A stretch of DNA of 64,000 bases. It comes from JAVJST01 sp040219295 (GTDB taxonomy: Bacteria > Pseudomonadota > Alphaproteobacteria > Rhodospirillales > Casp-alpha2). The position numbers and the translations under genes are program-made. Shown one piece after another: positions 9,332-18,471 of this stretch. The notes under the pieces are model-generated. The model was given only the letters and a program-made list of their open reading frames with translations, searched no databases and was not told the DNA's origin. Position 1 is the stretch's first letter. Each line of letters begins with the position of its first letter. Location of the stretch: assembly GCA_040219295.1 (NCBI GenBank), contig JAVJST010000001.1, positions 62,001 through 126,000 on the forward strand, in the 5' to 3' direction.

Positions 9332-9450
9332 TTCGCCCTCGCAATCTCTTGCACCCTACGGTTCCGGGCCGCGAGGCCAAACTGAAAAATCTTGCAGGTT
9401 CAGGTGAATAAGCGTTGATTGACGGCCGTTCGTGAAGGACTGGGGAGCGG

Positions 9451-10713
9451 ATGAACGATTTTCCGAAAGACGGTCGAACGCATGTCACCGTGATCGGTGC
9501 CGGTGCCGTGGGGATAACCGCCGCGCTCGAGTTGATCAGGGCCGGTTGTGCCGTCCGGGTCATCGACAAGCTGCCGCCGGGTGAAGGCTGTTCGTTCGGC
9601 AATGCCGGCGTGTTCGCCGCCGCCTCGGCGCAGCCGCTGGCCAACGCCCGGACCATGCTCAAGGTGCCGGGCTGGCTGATCGATCCGCAAGGTCCGTTGC
9701 ATATCCGCATCCGTTATCTGCCACGCCTGGTGCCGTGGCTGACACGGTTCGGCTGGCATGGTCTGTTCGGCGACAAGGATGCCGCCACGGAGGCCATGCA
9801 CATGCTCGTGGCGTCGTCGGTCGACGATTACACGCGTCTCGCATCGGAAGCCGGCGTATCCGACCTGATTCGCCGCAACGGATGGATTTACGCCTACAAC
9901 TCGTTGGCGGAAATGCGTTCGAATACGCCGACGGTCGAGGCCGACGGCGAACGCGGCTTCGCGTTCGAAAATCTGTCGGCTGCGGAACTGCAGGCCAGAG
10001 TACCCGGAATTTCTCCGCACTACATCGGCGGCCATCATATCCTCGGCGTCGGGCACACGATCAATCCTGGCCGTTTGGTCAAGGCGCTCGCCGCGCTGGT
10101 CGAGCGGCTGGGCGGGGAGATCGTCGAGGCGGAAGTCGAGGCCATCGAACGCTCGGACACCGGCGTCAGTCTTCTCAGGACCGCTCGCGGCGATTTCGCC
10201 GTCGACAAGCTGGTGATCGCCGCAGGCGCGTATTCCGCGCGCCTGAGCGCCATGCTCGGCGAGCCGCTGCCGCTCGAGACCGAACGCGGCTACCACGCCA
10301 TGCTCCCGGGCCGGCGCCTCGAGGCCGAGATCCCCGTCATGGATGCCGGTCTCAAGGCGGTCGTCACGCCGATGGAAGACGGCGTCCGCGCCGCGGGAAC
10401 AGTCGAGTTCGCCAGTCTCGACGCACCGGAAAATCCGCAGCGGGTGCACAATCTTCTCAACATGGCGAAGCGCATGTATCCAGATCTCGACACCAGCGGC
10501 GCCTTGACCTGGATGGGGCGCAGGCCGACCTTGCCGGACAGCCTGCCGGTGATCGATCGTTCCCGCGAGGCCGCCAACGTGGTCTACGGTTTCGGCCATC
10601 AGCACGTTGGCCTGACCGGCGCGCCGGCGACCGCGCGGTTGATCCGCCAACTCGTCCTCGGGGAAGCGCCGAACATCGACATGCGGCCCTACGCCGCGTC
10701 CCGGTTTTCATGA
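9451..10713 (+). CDS. FAD-dependent oxidoreductase, D-amino-acid dehydrogenase (DadA/DAO) family
   Basis: A 420-residue flavoprotein. The FAD-binding Rossmann motif is GAGAVGITAALELIRAG near the N-terminus. The family signature CSFGNAGVFAA follows (compare TSFANAG in DadA), with a substrate domain in the middle and a C-terminal FAD block VVYGFGHQHVGLTGAPATA. It probably oxidises an amine or D-amino acid and passes electrons to the membrane quinone pool. A periplasmic binding-protein gene for a polyamine-like solute follows 130 bases downstream, which hints at an amine-catabolic role. Substrate is unproven; sarcosine- or proline-type amines are equally possible. Confidence 0.85.
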   Translation: MNDFPKDGRTHVTVIGAGAVGITAALELIRAGCAVRVIDKLPPGEGCSFGNAGVFAAASAQPLANARTMLKVPGWLIDPQGPLHIRIRYLPRLVPWLTRFGWHGLFGDKDAATEAMHMLVASSVDDYTRLASEAGVSDLIRRNGWIYAYNSLAEMRSNTPTVEADGERGFAFENLSAAELQARVPGISPHYIGGHHILGVGHTINPGRLVKALAALVERLGGEIVEAEVEAIERSDTGVSLLRTARGDFAVDKLVIAAGAYSARLSAMLGEPLPLETERGYHAMLPGRRLEAEIPVMDAGLKAVVTPMEDGVRAAGTVEFASLDAPENPQRVHNLLNMAKRMYPDLDTSGALTWMGRRPTLPDSLPVIDRSREAANVVYGFGHQHVGLTGAPATARLIRQLVLGEAPNIDMRPYAASRFS

Positions 10714-10843
10714 GAAAACGAACGAAGGCGCGATTTAACCAGAATTCCACCATCTTCTGACCAGAATCTGGAATCAGAATGATTTTGGGTGTATCCCGCT
10801 TCGGGACACTGGCGGACTTCGGTTCGCAAACCTTCGGAATGAC

Positions 10844-12019
10844 ATGACACGCAGTACGCCCGCTCAGGTATCCGCTCAAAAGACGGCGCGCGCCGCTCGG
10901 GCATTTACGCGACGGCGGATGCTTCGCGGCGCGGCCTCCTCGCTGGCCCTCGGTGCGGCGGCGACCGTCGGACCTTGGCCGGTCCGTGACGCATTCTCGT
11001 CGTCGGGCGAGTGCCGGGTGTTCATCTGGACCGGATACTTTCCGGATGCGTTCATCAAGAAGTTCGAGGGTTCGACCGGCATCAAGCTCCGGATCACCGA
11101 TCTCGGCTCCAATGAGCAGCTTCTCAACAAGATCAAGGCGACCCGTGGCCGCGGGTTCGATCTGGTGACACCGACCCTGATGCGCGCCGACCAGTGGCGC
11201 GGTCTCGACCTGCTGAAACCCTGGAATCCCCACAGGCTGCCGCTCGACAACATCGAACCCCGGTACCTGCGAGCGTCGGAACGCGACTGGACCTGGACCC
11301 TCGGGCTTTACCATCTCCCGCACCTGTGGGGCACCGAAGCGCTGGCCTACCGGACCGATCAATTCGACACGGCCTACGGCAGGCTCAGTCTCGGCGACCT
11401 GTGGCGCGACGATGTCAGAGGTGCGATCACCGGCCGTCCGCACTCCGTGATGGCGGGAATCGGCCGCTACCTCGCATCCGTCGGCAAGCTGCCGTCTTTC
11501 GAGGATGCCTACAAGGACGAGGACACGATGCGCAGCATCTGGTCCGAAATCACGGCGTTCGCTATTGATCGCAAGGGGTGGTTCCGGTCGTTCTGGAACG
11601 ATGCGAAAAGTCTGCATGACGCGTTCGCCCGCAACGGCGCCGTTCTCGGTCAGACCTGGGACGGTCCGATGATCGAACTGAAGAATGCCGGTCAGCCGAT
11701 CAATTACATGGCTCCGTTGGAAGGCGCCTTTGCCTGGCTCGACGGCTTTTCGCTGCCGGCGGGCGCCGAGAACATCGATCAGGCGTACGAGTTGCTCAAG
11801 GCCTGTTATAGCCCCGAGAATGCCGCGCTGCAGGCTTCGCTCAGCGGTTACAACGCGACAGTGAAGGGGGCGGATAACTATCTGGGTGAAAAGTCGAAAA
11901 AGGCCTTCGAAGATGCATACCCGGGGGATGCCCTGGATCGCCTTTGGTGGTGGCCGACGGAACCCCAGTGGTACGCCGATCTGCGGACCGGTTACCGGGA
12001 CCGGTTCCTGGCTGCGTAG
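10844..12019 (+). CDS. Extracellular solute-binding protein, PotD/PotF-like, Tat-exported
   Basis: A 391-residue periplasmic binding protein. The N-terminus carries a twin-arginine signal, TRRRMLRGAAS (residues 22-32), followed by an Ala-rich hydrophobic stretch. The mature part starts around CRVFIWTGYFPDAFIKKFE, the usual opening of spermidine/putrescine-binding proteins, and ends with the typical WWWPTEPQWYADL region. No ABC ATPase or permease gene adjoins it, so it is an orphan receptor that must use a transporter encoded elsewhere. Tat export suggests folding before transport, perhaps with a cofactor or quick-folding lobe. Ligand identity is inferred only at the family level. Confidence 0.85.
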   Translation: MTRSTPAQVSAQKTARAARAFTRRRMLRGAASSLALGAAATVGPWPVRDAFSSSGECRVFIWTGYFPDAFIKKFEGSTGIKLRITDLGSNEQLLNKIKATRGRGFDLVTPTLMRADQWRGLDLLKPWNPHRLPLDNIEPRYLRASERDWTWTLGLYHLPHLWGTEALAYRTDQFDTAYGRLSLGDLWRDDVRGAITGRPHSVMAGIGRYLASVGKLPSFEDAYKDEDTMRSIWSEITAFAIDRKGWFRSFWNDAKSLHDAFARNGAVLGQTWDGPMIELKNAGQPINYMAPLEGAFAWLDGFSLPAGAENIDQAYELLKACYSPENAALQASLSGYNATVKGADNYLGEKSKKAFEDAYPGDALDRLWWWPTEPQWYADLRTGYRDRFLAA

Positions 12020-12145
12020 TTTCCCTGTTTTTTGCTGAGACCCCGGTGGCGATGTGATAGAACGACCGCAGAGGTTGTCAGGGGGTGACGGTCCGATGGG
12101 GGACGGTCGTCACGCACCCGGTTTGCGCAAGACGAGGACTCAATC

Positions 12146-12799
12146 ATGCTGAACCGGCGCATTGCTGCCATCGTATTTTTCTTCACGCTCGGCTTGTGGT
12201 TGGGCCTGGGCTCCCTCGTGACGGATGCCCGTGCCGGCCTCGCCGAAGGGGCGCGCGCAATCGTCGAGGAAATGTCAGCCGATGCCGTTCAGAAACTGAC
12301 TGATCAGACAATTGACCGCAAAGCCCGAAAGCAGCGCATGCGCGAGATGATGAATCGATACTTCAATATCGAGGGCATCGCGCGATGGGTCCTCGGACGT
12401 CATTGGCGCAATGCCACCGACGCCGAGCGGAGCGAGTACCTCGTGTTGTACGAGGATCTGATGATCGAGACCTATGTGGATCGTTTCGCCAGCTATCAGG
12501 GCGAAAGCCTCACGATCGGCAAGGTCGACATTCGCGACGGCAAGGACGCGATTGTCTCGACGGTCTTCAACCGCCCGAACGAGGACTCGCCGATTGCAGT
12601 CGACTGGCGGGTTCGGGAGTACGAGGGCACCTTCAAGGTCATCGATATCATGATCGAGGGTGTCAGCATGGGCCAAACCCAGCGTTCCGAGTTCGCTTCC
12701 GCGATCAAGAGCGTCGACGGCGATCTCGGGGCGTTTCTGTCGAGCCTGCGTGACCGAGTTGAGACTGCCTCGGCCGCCGCGGTCGAAAACACGCAATAG
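12146..12799 (+). CDS. MlaC/Ttg2D-like phospholipid-binding protein in the hopanoid operon (HpnM-like)
   Basis: A 217-residue exported protein. A signal peptide with a hydrophobic core (AAIVFFFTLGLWLGLGSL) ends near ARAG. The MlaC fold sequence follows, with RMREMMNRYFNIEGIARWVLG and YVDRFASYQGESL. MlaC proteins shuttle phospholipids across the periplasm between MlaA and the inner-membrane MlaFEDB complex. Hopanoid clusters often hold such a protein, called HpnM. It ends two bases before hpnC, so it is the first gene of a probable mlaC-hpnCDE operon. An imperfect hairpin is possible in the 126-base leader. A second paralogue lies at 17527-18162. Which lipid this copy carries is unknown. Confidence 0.85.
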   Translation: MLNRRIAAIVFFFTLGLWLGLGSLVTDARAGLAEGARAIVEEMSADAVQKLTDQTIDRKARKQRMREMMNRYFNIEGIARWVLGRHWRNATDAERSEYLVLYEDLMIETYVDRFASYQGESLTIGKVDIRDGKDAIVSTVFNRPNEDSPIAVDWRVREYEGTFKVIDIMIEGVSMGQTQRSEFASAIKSVDGDLGAFLSSLRDRVETASAAAVENTQ

Positions 12800-12801
12800 G
12801 C

Positions 12802-13689
12802 TTGAACATCCCCGTTCCTCCGGCACACATACCTGCGAAATCCGTTGTGACGGTCGAAACACCGAGCGGCAAGGATGCGGCCGGCGAGAACTTTCCCGTC
12901 GGCTCATTCCTGATCAAACCCGCGCTGCGCCGTCACGTCGCGGTTTACTACGCGTTCGCACGCGCAATCGACGACATCGCCGACTCGCCGACGCTTCCGG
13001 CCGAGGAAAAGCTAGAACGACTCGATGGGTTCGAGCAGGCGCTGCGTGGCAGGACGGATCGCGCCGGTTTCGAAAAGGCGTATGCCCTTGCCGCGAGCCT
13101 GGCGGAAACGGATGTCGCTGTCGAACACGGTACCGACCTCATCGCCGCCTTCAAGCAGGATGCCGTGAAATCGCGCTACCATGACTGGGACGATCTCATG
13201 GCCTACTGTCGTCTTTCGGCGGCGCCAGTCGGACGCTACCTGATCGACCTGCATGGCGGCGCGCGGGCGAGCTACCCAGCATCGGATGCGCTGTGCGCTG
13301 CGCTGCAGGTCATCAATCATCTGCAGGACTGCGGCGACGATTACAGGACGCTCGATCGGGTCTATCTGCCGGGCGACTGGATGAAGGATGCAGATGCCAG
13401 GATCGAAGAACTGGGCGGGCGCCGGTTGTCGCCGGGCCTTCGCCGGGTCGTCGAGCGCTGCCTCGCCGGATGCCGGGAGCTGTTGTCCACGGCGCGGCCG
13501 TTGCCGCATGCGGTCGGCAACCGTCGCCTGGCCCTCGAAAGCGCCGTCGTCATTGCGATCGCCGACGGGCTGATCGCCAAGCTGGCGGCCGAAGATCCGC
13601 TGACGAATCGGGTTCGCCTATCTCGTGGCGAAATGGCGCTGCGCGGCATGACAGCTCTGTTGCGCCTTCCGTTCGGCTCTCGCGGGTGA
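12802..13689 (+). CDS. hpnC: Squalene biosynthesis protein HpnC (hydroxysqualene synthase)
   Basis: A 295-residue member of the squalene/phytoene synthase fold. The first Asp-rich motif is AIDDIADSP (D57, D58, D61). The second region is NHLQDCGDDYRTLDRVYLPG, where the family normally has DxxxD. In the three-enzyme route known from hopanoid bacteria, HpnD makes presqualene diphosphate, HpnC converts it to hydroxysqualene and HpnE yields squalene. The start is uncertain: TTG at 12802, two bases after the previous stop, or GTG at 12847, which begins just before the conserved ETPSGKDAAGENFPVGS block. Neither has a strong ribosome site, so translational coupling is likely. Confidence 0.93.
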   Translation: MNIPVPPAHIPAKSVVTVETPSGKDAAGENFPVGSFLIKPALRRHVAVYYAFARAIDDIADSPTLPAEEKLERLDGFEQALRGRTDRAGFEKAYALAASLAETDVAVEHGTDLIAAFKQDAVKSRYHDWDDLMAYCRLSAAPVGRYLIDLHGGARASYPASDALCAALQVINHLQDCGDDYRTLDRVYLPGDWMKDADARIEELGGRRLSPGLRRVVERCLAGCRELLSTARPLPHAVGNRRLALESAVVIAIADGLIAKLAAEDPLTNRVRLSRGEMALRGMTALLRLPFGSRG

Positions 13690-13722
13690 CGCGACCGGCC
13701 GCCTTGATGTATCCATAGCGCC

Positions 13723-14598
13723 ATGAACACAAACGCGACCCTGATGGACACTGACGAGAGCGCGCGCCGGCGGATGGGATCGCTGGTGCGCCGCTCGGGG
13801 ACTTCGTTCTACTGGGCGATGCGCCTGCTGCCGGAACCCCGCCGCTCATCGATGTTCGCGATCTACGCATTCTGCCGCGCCGTTGACGACATTGCCGACG
13901 GGTCCGGGACACCGGCGGAAAAGCGCCGGGCATTGGCCGGGTACCGGGACCGGATCACCGAGATATGCGACACCCGCCAGGCTGTAGCGAATGACGATCC
14001 GGCGGGATTGGTTCCGGCGATCGAGCGCTACGACCTGAAGGTGGCGGATTTCCATGCGGTCATCGACGGGATGGAGACCGACGCGTCGGATTCGGTCCGG
14101 ATGGCGGACGATGACGCCCTGGCGCTCTACATCGATCGGGTGGCATGCGCCGTCGGTCGTCTCAGTTGCCGGGTCTTCGGACTGCCTGCGGCGATTCACC
14201 GACCGCTCGCCGGTTCTTTGGGCATGGCGTTTCAGATCACCAACATTCTGCGCGATCTGCGGGAGGACGCCGCGCGGAACCGCGTATATCTGCCGCAGTC
14301 GACGCTGCAGGAGCTGGACCTCGATGGGCTCGGGCCGGTCGAGTTGCTTGCGGCGCCCCAGCTGGCAGAGGCCTGTTTGCCGCTGGTCCGCCGGGCCGAG
14401 AGCAACTACGCGGCGGCCGATCAGTTGATGAACGATTGCGAGCCCCGTCTGATCAAGCCGGCCCGCATGATGCGGGCGGCGTACGGCCGGCTGTTCGACA
14501 AGGTCGTCACGGCAGGGTTCGCGCCGCTGCCCGAGTGCCGCGTATCGCTCGGGCGTCACGAGAAGCTCGCGGTCGCGCTCCGCCACGGCTTCTTCTGA
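13723..14598 (+). CDS. hpnD: Presqualene diphosphate synthase HpnD
   Basis: A 291-residue prenyl-transferase-fold enzyme that joins two farnesyl diphosphates to presqualene diphosphate. Both Asp-rich motifs are intact: FCRAVDDIADG (D55, D56, D59) and NILRDLREDAARNRVYLP. The substrate-entry block SFYWAMRLLPEPRR is also present. It sits 33 bases after hpnC and three bases before hpnE. An in-frame ATG at 13744 is an alternative start, since residues 1-8 look poorly conserved. Confidence 0.95.
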   Translation: MNTNATLMDTDESARRRMGSLVRRSGTSFYWAMRLLPEPRRSSMFAIYAFCRAVDDIADGSGTPAEKRRALAGYRDRITEICDTRQAVANDDPAGLVPAIERYDLKVADFHAVIDGMETDASDSVRMADDDALALYIDRVACAVGRLSCRVFGLPAAIHRPLAGSLGMAFQITNILRDLREDAARNRVYLPQSTLQELDLDGLGPVELLAAPQLAEACLPLVRRAESNYAAADQLMNDCEPRLIKPARMMRAAYGRLFDKVVTAGFAPLPECRVSLGRHEKLAVALRHGFF

Positions 14599-14601
14599 GC
14601 A

Positions 14602-15861
14602 ATGAACGGCGTCGTCCATGTCGTCGGCGGCGGCGTCGCGGGCCTGAGCGCCGCAACCGCCCTGGCGGAACGGGGATTCCGGGTCATTGTCTACGAAGCA
14701 GCGCCGCAGGCGGGCGGGCGTTGCCGGTCCTTCCTTGACGATGCCTTCGGCGCGACGGTCGACAACGGAACCCACCTTGTGCTGTCGGGCAACCGTGCGG
14801 TGGCCCGGTATCTCCGCCGGACCGGTGCGACGGACCGGTTGACCGTTCCCGAACGGGCACGGTTTCCCTTCGCGGATATGGCGACCGGCGAGCGATGGGC
14901 GCTGGACCTCGGTGCCGGACGGCTGCCGTTCGGTTTGCTGTTCAGCTCGGCCCGTATTCCCGGGACCCGGATCGCCGACTATCTGAGCTACCGGCGCGTG
15001 CTTGCGGCCGATGACGACGATGTGGTCGCCGCGACGCTGTCGGGCCTCGGGCAGATATATCGACGTTTCTGGGAACCCTTCGCGCTCGCGGTACTCAACA
15101 CACCGCCTGACGAGGCCGCGGCCGGTCTCCTGGCGCCGGTGCTGCGGGAGACCGTTCTCAGAGGCGGCCGGGCCTGTCTACCGATGATCGCGCCGTCGGG
15201 CCTGAGCGATGCCTTCGTCGGGCCAGCGCTCGCCTATCTCGAGAAGCGCGGTGGGCGGCTGATGACCGGACACCGCCTGCGCGCGGTCGAACGGAATGAC
15301 GACAGGGCCGGAAACCTGCGCTTCGCCGACGCCGATGTGCCGATATCGGCCGACGACAGTATCGTCCTGGCGGTGCCGGCGTGGGTTGCCGCCGACCTTG
15401 TGCCCGGCCTTGTCGTGCCGGACAGCCACGAGCCCATCGTCAACGCGCACTTCGCCGTCGCGCCCGGGCGTGTGCCGCCGGCGATGCACGGCAAGCTGAC
15501 GGGCGTGATCGGCGGGACGGCCGAGTGGATGCTGGCCCGGGATGACCAGATTTCCGTGACCGTCAGCGCGGCGCGCCGGCTTGTGGAACGGCCGGCCGGC
15601 GAGATCGCAGAACGTCTGTGGCGCGACGTCGTCGCCGTGGCGGGATTTGCGGACGCCGCCGTGCCCGTCCACAGGGTGATCAAGGAGCGCCGGGCGACGT
15701 TCAGCCAGACCCCGACACAGTGCAGGCGCCGGCCAACGGCGCGGGATGGCGGACCCGGAGTGATTCTCGCCGGCGACTGGACCGCAACGGGTTTGCCGGC
15801 GACCATCGAAGGGGCTTTGCGGTCGGGAGAAACCGCTGCCGAAATCGTATCGGGCGGTTGA
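14602..15861 (+). CDS. hpnE: Hydroxysqualene dehydroxylase HpnE (squalene-associated FAD desaturase)
   Basis: A 419-residue flavoenzyme that completes squalene synthesis by reductive removal of the hydroxyl group. It opens with the FAD motif GGGVAGLSAATALAERGFRV and GGRCRSF, as in phytoene-desaturase-like amine oxidases. It ends with an FAD-contact block, VILAGDWTATGLPATIEGAL, and RSGETAAE. It is the last gene of the rightward operon and converges with ispH three bases later. Squalene-hopene cyclase is not in the window and must lie elsewhere. Confidence 0.94.
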   Translation: MNGVVHVVGGGVAGLSAATALAERGFRVIVYEAAPQAGGRCRSFLDDAFGATVDNGTHLVLSGNRAVARYLRRTGATDRLTVPERARFPFADMATGERWALDLGAGRLPFGLLFSSARIPGTRIADYLSYRRVLAADDDDVVAATLSGLGQIYRRFWEPFALAVLNTPPDEAAAGLLAPVLRETVLRGGRACLPMIAPSGLSDAFVGPALAYLEKRGGRLMTGHRLRAVERNDDRAGNLRFADADVPISADDSIVLAVPAWVAADLVPGLVVPDSHEPIVNAHFAVAPGRVPPAMHGKLTGVIGGTAEWMLARDDQISVTVSAARRLVERPAGEIAERLWRDVVAVAGFADAAVPVHRVIKERRATFSQTPTQCRRRPTARDGGPGVILAGDWTATGLPATIEGALRSGETAAEIVSGG

Positions 15862-15864
15862 GAC

Positions 15865-16836
15865 TCAGGCCGATCTCAGGTCGGTGTCGTCGTCTGACAG
15901 GACGCGGGGCAGCTTGAACGAGATGTTCTCCTCGACACCGGACATGGTCGAGACGACCGTGTCCGCCAGTTCGCCGAGACGGGCGACGACCCCTTCGACC
16001 AGTTCCTCGGGCGCCGACGCGCCGGCCGTGATGCCGATCCGCGATACTCCGTCGAGCCACGCCGGGTCGACCATGTCGCGATCGTCGATGAGGTAGCTCG
16101 GCACGCCGGCCTCTTCCCCGATTTCGCGCAGCCTGTTCGAGTTCGAACTGTTCTTGGCGCCGATGACAAGGACCAGGTCGACACGGCCGGCGAGCTGCCG
16201 GGCCGCCGTCTGGCGGTTCTGGGTCGCGTAACAGATGTCGCGAACATCCGGCCCGACGATGCTTGGAAATCGCTGCTTCAACGCCTCGATGATGTCGCGG
16301 GTTTCGTCGACACTGAGGGTCGTCTGGGTCACGTAGGCCAGCTTTTCCGGGTCGCGCACCTCAAGCGCGTTGACGTCCGCGACCTCGCTGACCAGCAGGA
16401 CGCCGCCCGGGACACGCCCCTGCGTGCCTTCGACCTCCGGGTGGCCGCGATGTCCGATCAGCACGACCTGACGACCCTTGCGGTCGTGATTCTGGCCTTC
16501 CTTGTGAACCTTCGACACCAGCGGACATGTCGCGTCAATCACCGGCAGGTCGCGCGCGCGGGCCTCGTCCTCGACGGCTTCGGACACGCCGTGGGCGCTG
16601 AACACCGTGATCGCGCCGTCCGGGATGTCGTCGACCTCGTCGACGAAAATCGCGCCCTTGGCCTTGAGATCGGCGACGACGTGCTTGTTGTGCACGATCT
16701 CGTGGCGCACGTAGACCGGCGCGCCAAAGCGCGCCAGCGCGCGTTCGACGATTTCAATCGCACGTTCGACGCCCGCACAGAAGCCGCGCGGCTGTGCGAG
16801 GATGATCTCGATCTTGCGGGAGGACCGGCCGGTCAT
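15865..16836 (-). CDS. ispH: 4-Hydroxy-3-methylbut-2-enyl diphosphate reductase
   Basis: A 323-residue iron-sulfur enzyme that gives IPP and DMAPP in the last step of the MEP isoprenoid pathway. The three conserved cluster cysteines are visible: C20 in AQPRGFCAGV, C104 in DATCPLVSKVH and C202 in ICYATQNRQ. The family sequences IGHRGHPEVEGT and SSNSNRL are also present. The ATG at 16836 is chosen because the conserved KIEIILAQPRGFCAGV starts eight residues later; upstream in-frame codons look non-coding. Its place beside hpnCDE joins precursor supply to squalene synthesis. It is divergent from the membrane protein at 16939. Confidence 0.96.
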   Translation of the reverse strand: MTGRSSRKIEIILAQPRGFCAGVERAIEIVERALARFGAPVYVRHEIVHNKHVVADLKAKGAIFVDEVDDIPDGAITVFSAHGVSEAVEDEARARDLPVIDATCPLVSKVHKEGQNHDRKGRQVVLIGHRGHPEVEGTQGRVPGGVLLVSEVADVNALEVRDPEKLAYVTQTTLSVDETRDIIEALKQRFPSIVGPDVRDICYATQNRQTAARQLAGRVDLVLVIGAKNSSNSNRLREIGEEAGVPSYLIDDRDMVDPAWLDGVSRIGITAGASAPEELVEGVVARLGELADTVVSTMSGVEENISFKLPRVLSDDDTDLRSA

Positions 16837-16938
16837 GCTCAATGATGGTTCCTTCGCCCGAGTGCGGTCAATACTTGCAACCCCGGAAAAGATTGGGCAA
16901 GCAGAAGACGGGCTCGCGTCGACGACGGGGAGGGCGAT

Positions 16939-17523
16939 TTGGCAAACGATACCTGGCTGCGGATGTTCTGCCGTGCGGCGTTGGGGCCGCTCGTTGGCCG
17001 GCTGCCCGATCCGAAACATCCCTTAATCGTTCGCATGACCCTCGGCCTCGGTGCCGCGGTGTGTTTCGCCAGCGGCGATTCCGCGATCGGCGCGTGGGGC
17101 GCGGGCCTGTTCGTTCTCGCCATGGCCGTCGACCGGGCGCGGCCCGACGATCCGGAAGGTAAACTCGTTCGTCTGTCCCTGCGCACCGACTCGATGGTCA
17201 ATGTCCTCGTGTTTGCGGGTGTCGGGTTCGGGTTGCGGCACGGGCCGCTGGGCACGGAAGCGATCGCCATGGGCCTGACCGCCGGTTTTGCCGCGGCCGC
17301 GGTTCTGCTGATCGCGCGTCGCCTTGACGCGACCACGTGGCCGGGCCGGGCCGGTCGATCCGCTTTCTCCGGAATCGAGACCGACGATCTGATGCTGGCA
17401 GTCCCGGTGATGATTTGGCTCGGCCAACCCGAAACCATGCTGACATGGGCGTCGTTCTTGCTGCCGGCGCTCGCCATCGGCCTGGCGATCGCCTACATCA
17501 TTCGCCAGCGACGGTCCGGCTGA
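16939..17523 (+). CDS. Membrane protein, degenerate CDP-alcohol phosphatidyltransferase relative
   Basis: A 194-residue protein with about five hydrophobic segments. The N-terminus (PDPKHPLIVRMTLGLGAA), the stretch GLFVLAMAVDRA (57-68) and the tail resemble CDP-alcohol phosphatidyltransferases seen near hopanoid genes. The catalytic signature DGxxARx8GxxxDxxxD is broken. EGKLVR (73-78) replaces DGxxAR, and about 11 residues that should hold the glycine and the first of the last two aspartates are missing before D84. It is therefore probably not a functional transferase and may be a structural or binding remnant. The TTG start at 16939 is supported by GGGGAGGGCGA upstream; an ATG at 16963 is possible. 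It converges with the second mlaC-like gene. The family call is from remembered similarity. Confidence 0.6.
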   Translation: MANDTWLRMFCRAALGPLVGRLPDPKHPLIVRMTLGLGAAVCFASGDSAIGAWGAGLFVLAMAVDRARPDDPEGKLVRLSLRTDSMVNVLVFAGVGFGLRHGPLGTEAIAMGLTAGFAAAAVLLIARRLDATTWPGRAGRSAFSGIETDDLMLAVPVMIWLGQPETMLTWASFLLPALAIGLAIAYIIRQRRSG

Positions 17524-17526
17524 GCG

Positions 17527-18162
17527 TCAATTCCCGGAAACCGTGAGTTCCGCCGTCTGCTGCTCGAGTGCATCGATCAGTCCCGGGACGCCGCTTTGCG
17601 CGATGAGACCGCGGTACTCGTTGCGCCGCACCTCGAGCTCACTGAACTGGCCGTCCAGCAGGACGTCGATGATCCACCAGCGACCCTTCAACTCGCGGGT
17701 GACGTAGGTCAGCCGCAGCGGGCCGGACGTCGCGTCGATGGTCGCGTCGACCAGCAACGTGCTGTTGGCGCCGGCACGCACGCCGTCAACGCGGTGGCCC
17801 CGAAGGCGCTGGTCGCCGAGACGGCTCAGGTACGTCGCGACGTTCAGTTGCAGGATGGCGCTGGTCAGGCGCTGCTTCGTCGCGCGGTCGAGTTCGTTCC
17901 AGGTGCCGCCGACGACGAGGCGGCCGATCAACGGCATGTGAAACGCGTCGTCGACCGCCGCGCGAATCGGGCCGATCCGCTGGCCCGAGGTAATGGCGGA
18001 TTCGGCTCCGAGAACCGGCATCAGGCGCTCGTGAAAACGTTGCACCACATCCGACGCACCATTCGCGCCGGCTGACCCGATGCTGCTCAGCATGGCGAAA
18101 ACGAACGCCAGCGCGAAGGCCGTTGGTGCGGCGCGAGGCCGGATGGAGCGGACCGGGTTCAT
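17527..18162 (-). CDS. mlaC: MlaC/Ttg2D-like periplasmic lipid carrier, second copy
   Basis: A 211-residue exported protein. The signal peptide is a basic start, then AFALAFVFAMLSSIGSAGANG. The mature part has MlaC features: VVQRFHERLMPVLG, FHMPLIGRLVVGG and the conserved WWIIDVLLDG. It probably carries phospholipid between MlaA in the outer membrane and an inner-membrane Mla complex that is not in this window. The start at 18162 is favoured by GAGGA five bases upstream; 18174 and longer frames are possible. It is divergent from mlaA, which supports a working pair. A 7-bp GC-rich hairpin (18182-18188 with 18192-18198) lies in its leader. Confidence 0.82.
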   Translation of the reverse strand: MNPVRSIRPRAAPTAFALAFVFAMLSSIGSAGANGASDVVQRFHERLMPVLGAESAITSGQRIGPIRAAVDDAFHMPLIGRLVVGGTWNELDRATKQRLTSAILQLNVATYLSRLGDQRLRGHRVDGVRAGANSTLLVDATIDATSGPLRLTYVTRELKGRWWIIDVLLDGQFSELEVRRNEYRGLIAQSGVPGLIDALEQQTAELTVSGN

Positions 18163-18471
18163 CGGGTTCCTCATCGTCAAAGCCCCGGAACCCGGGGCAG
18201 GTACTATAGTGTAGGGGGTCTGGACAAAGGCGGCTGTGACTTGGCTCACCCTTTAATTCGCCGAATTCGGTCCTGGGGTTAACGGTTCGGTAACCATGTT
18301 CGGCTGCAATCAACTAGCGCTGCGACGGGCGCGATGCAAGGGGGCGAAAAGGCCATTTCTGGCTTTTTTTGCCAATGCAGTTATGACAGTATCCTCTGGA
18401 ATCGTGCGCGCTGCGGGGCAAACGAGGGGTGATCGCAAGGGGCTCGCGGTCAAGAGTAAAAATTGGGCGTC

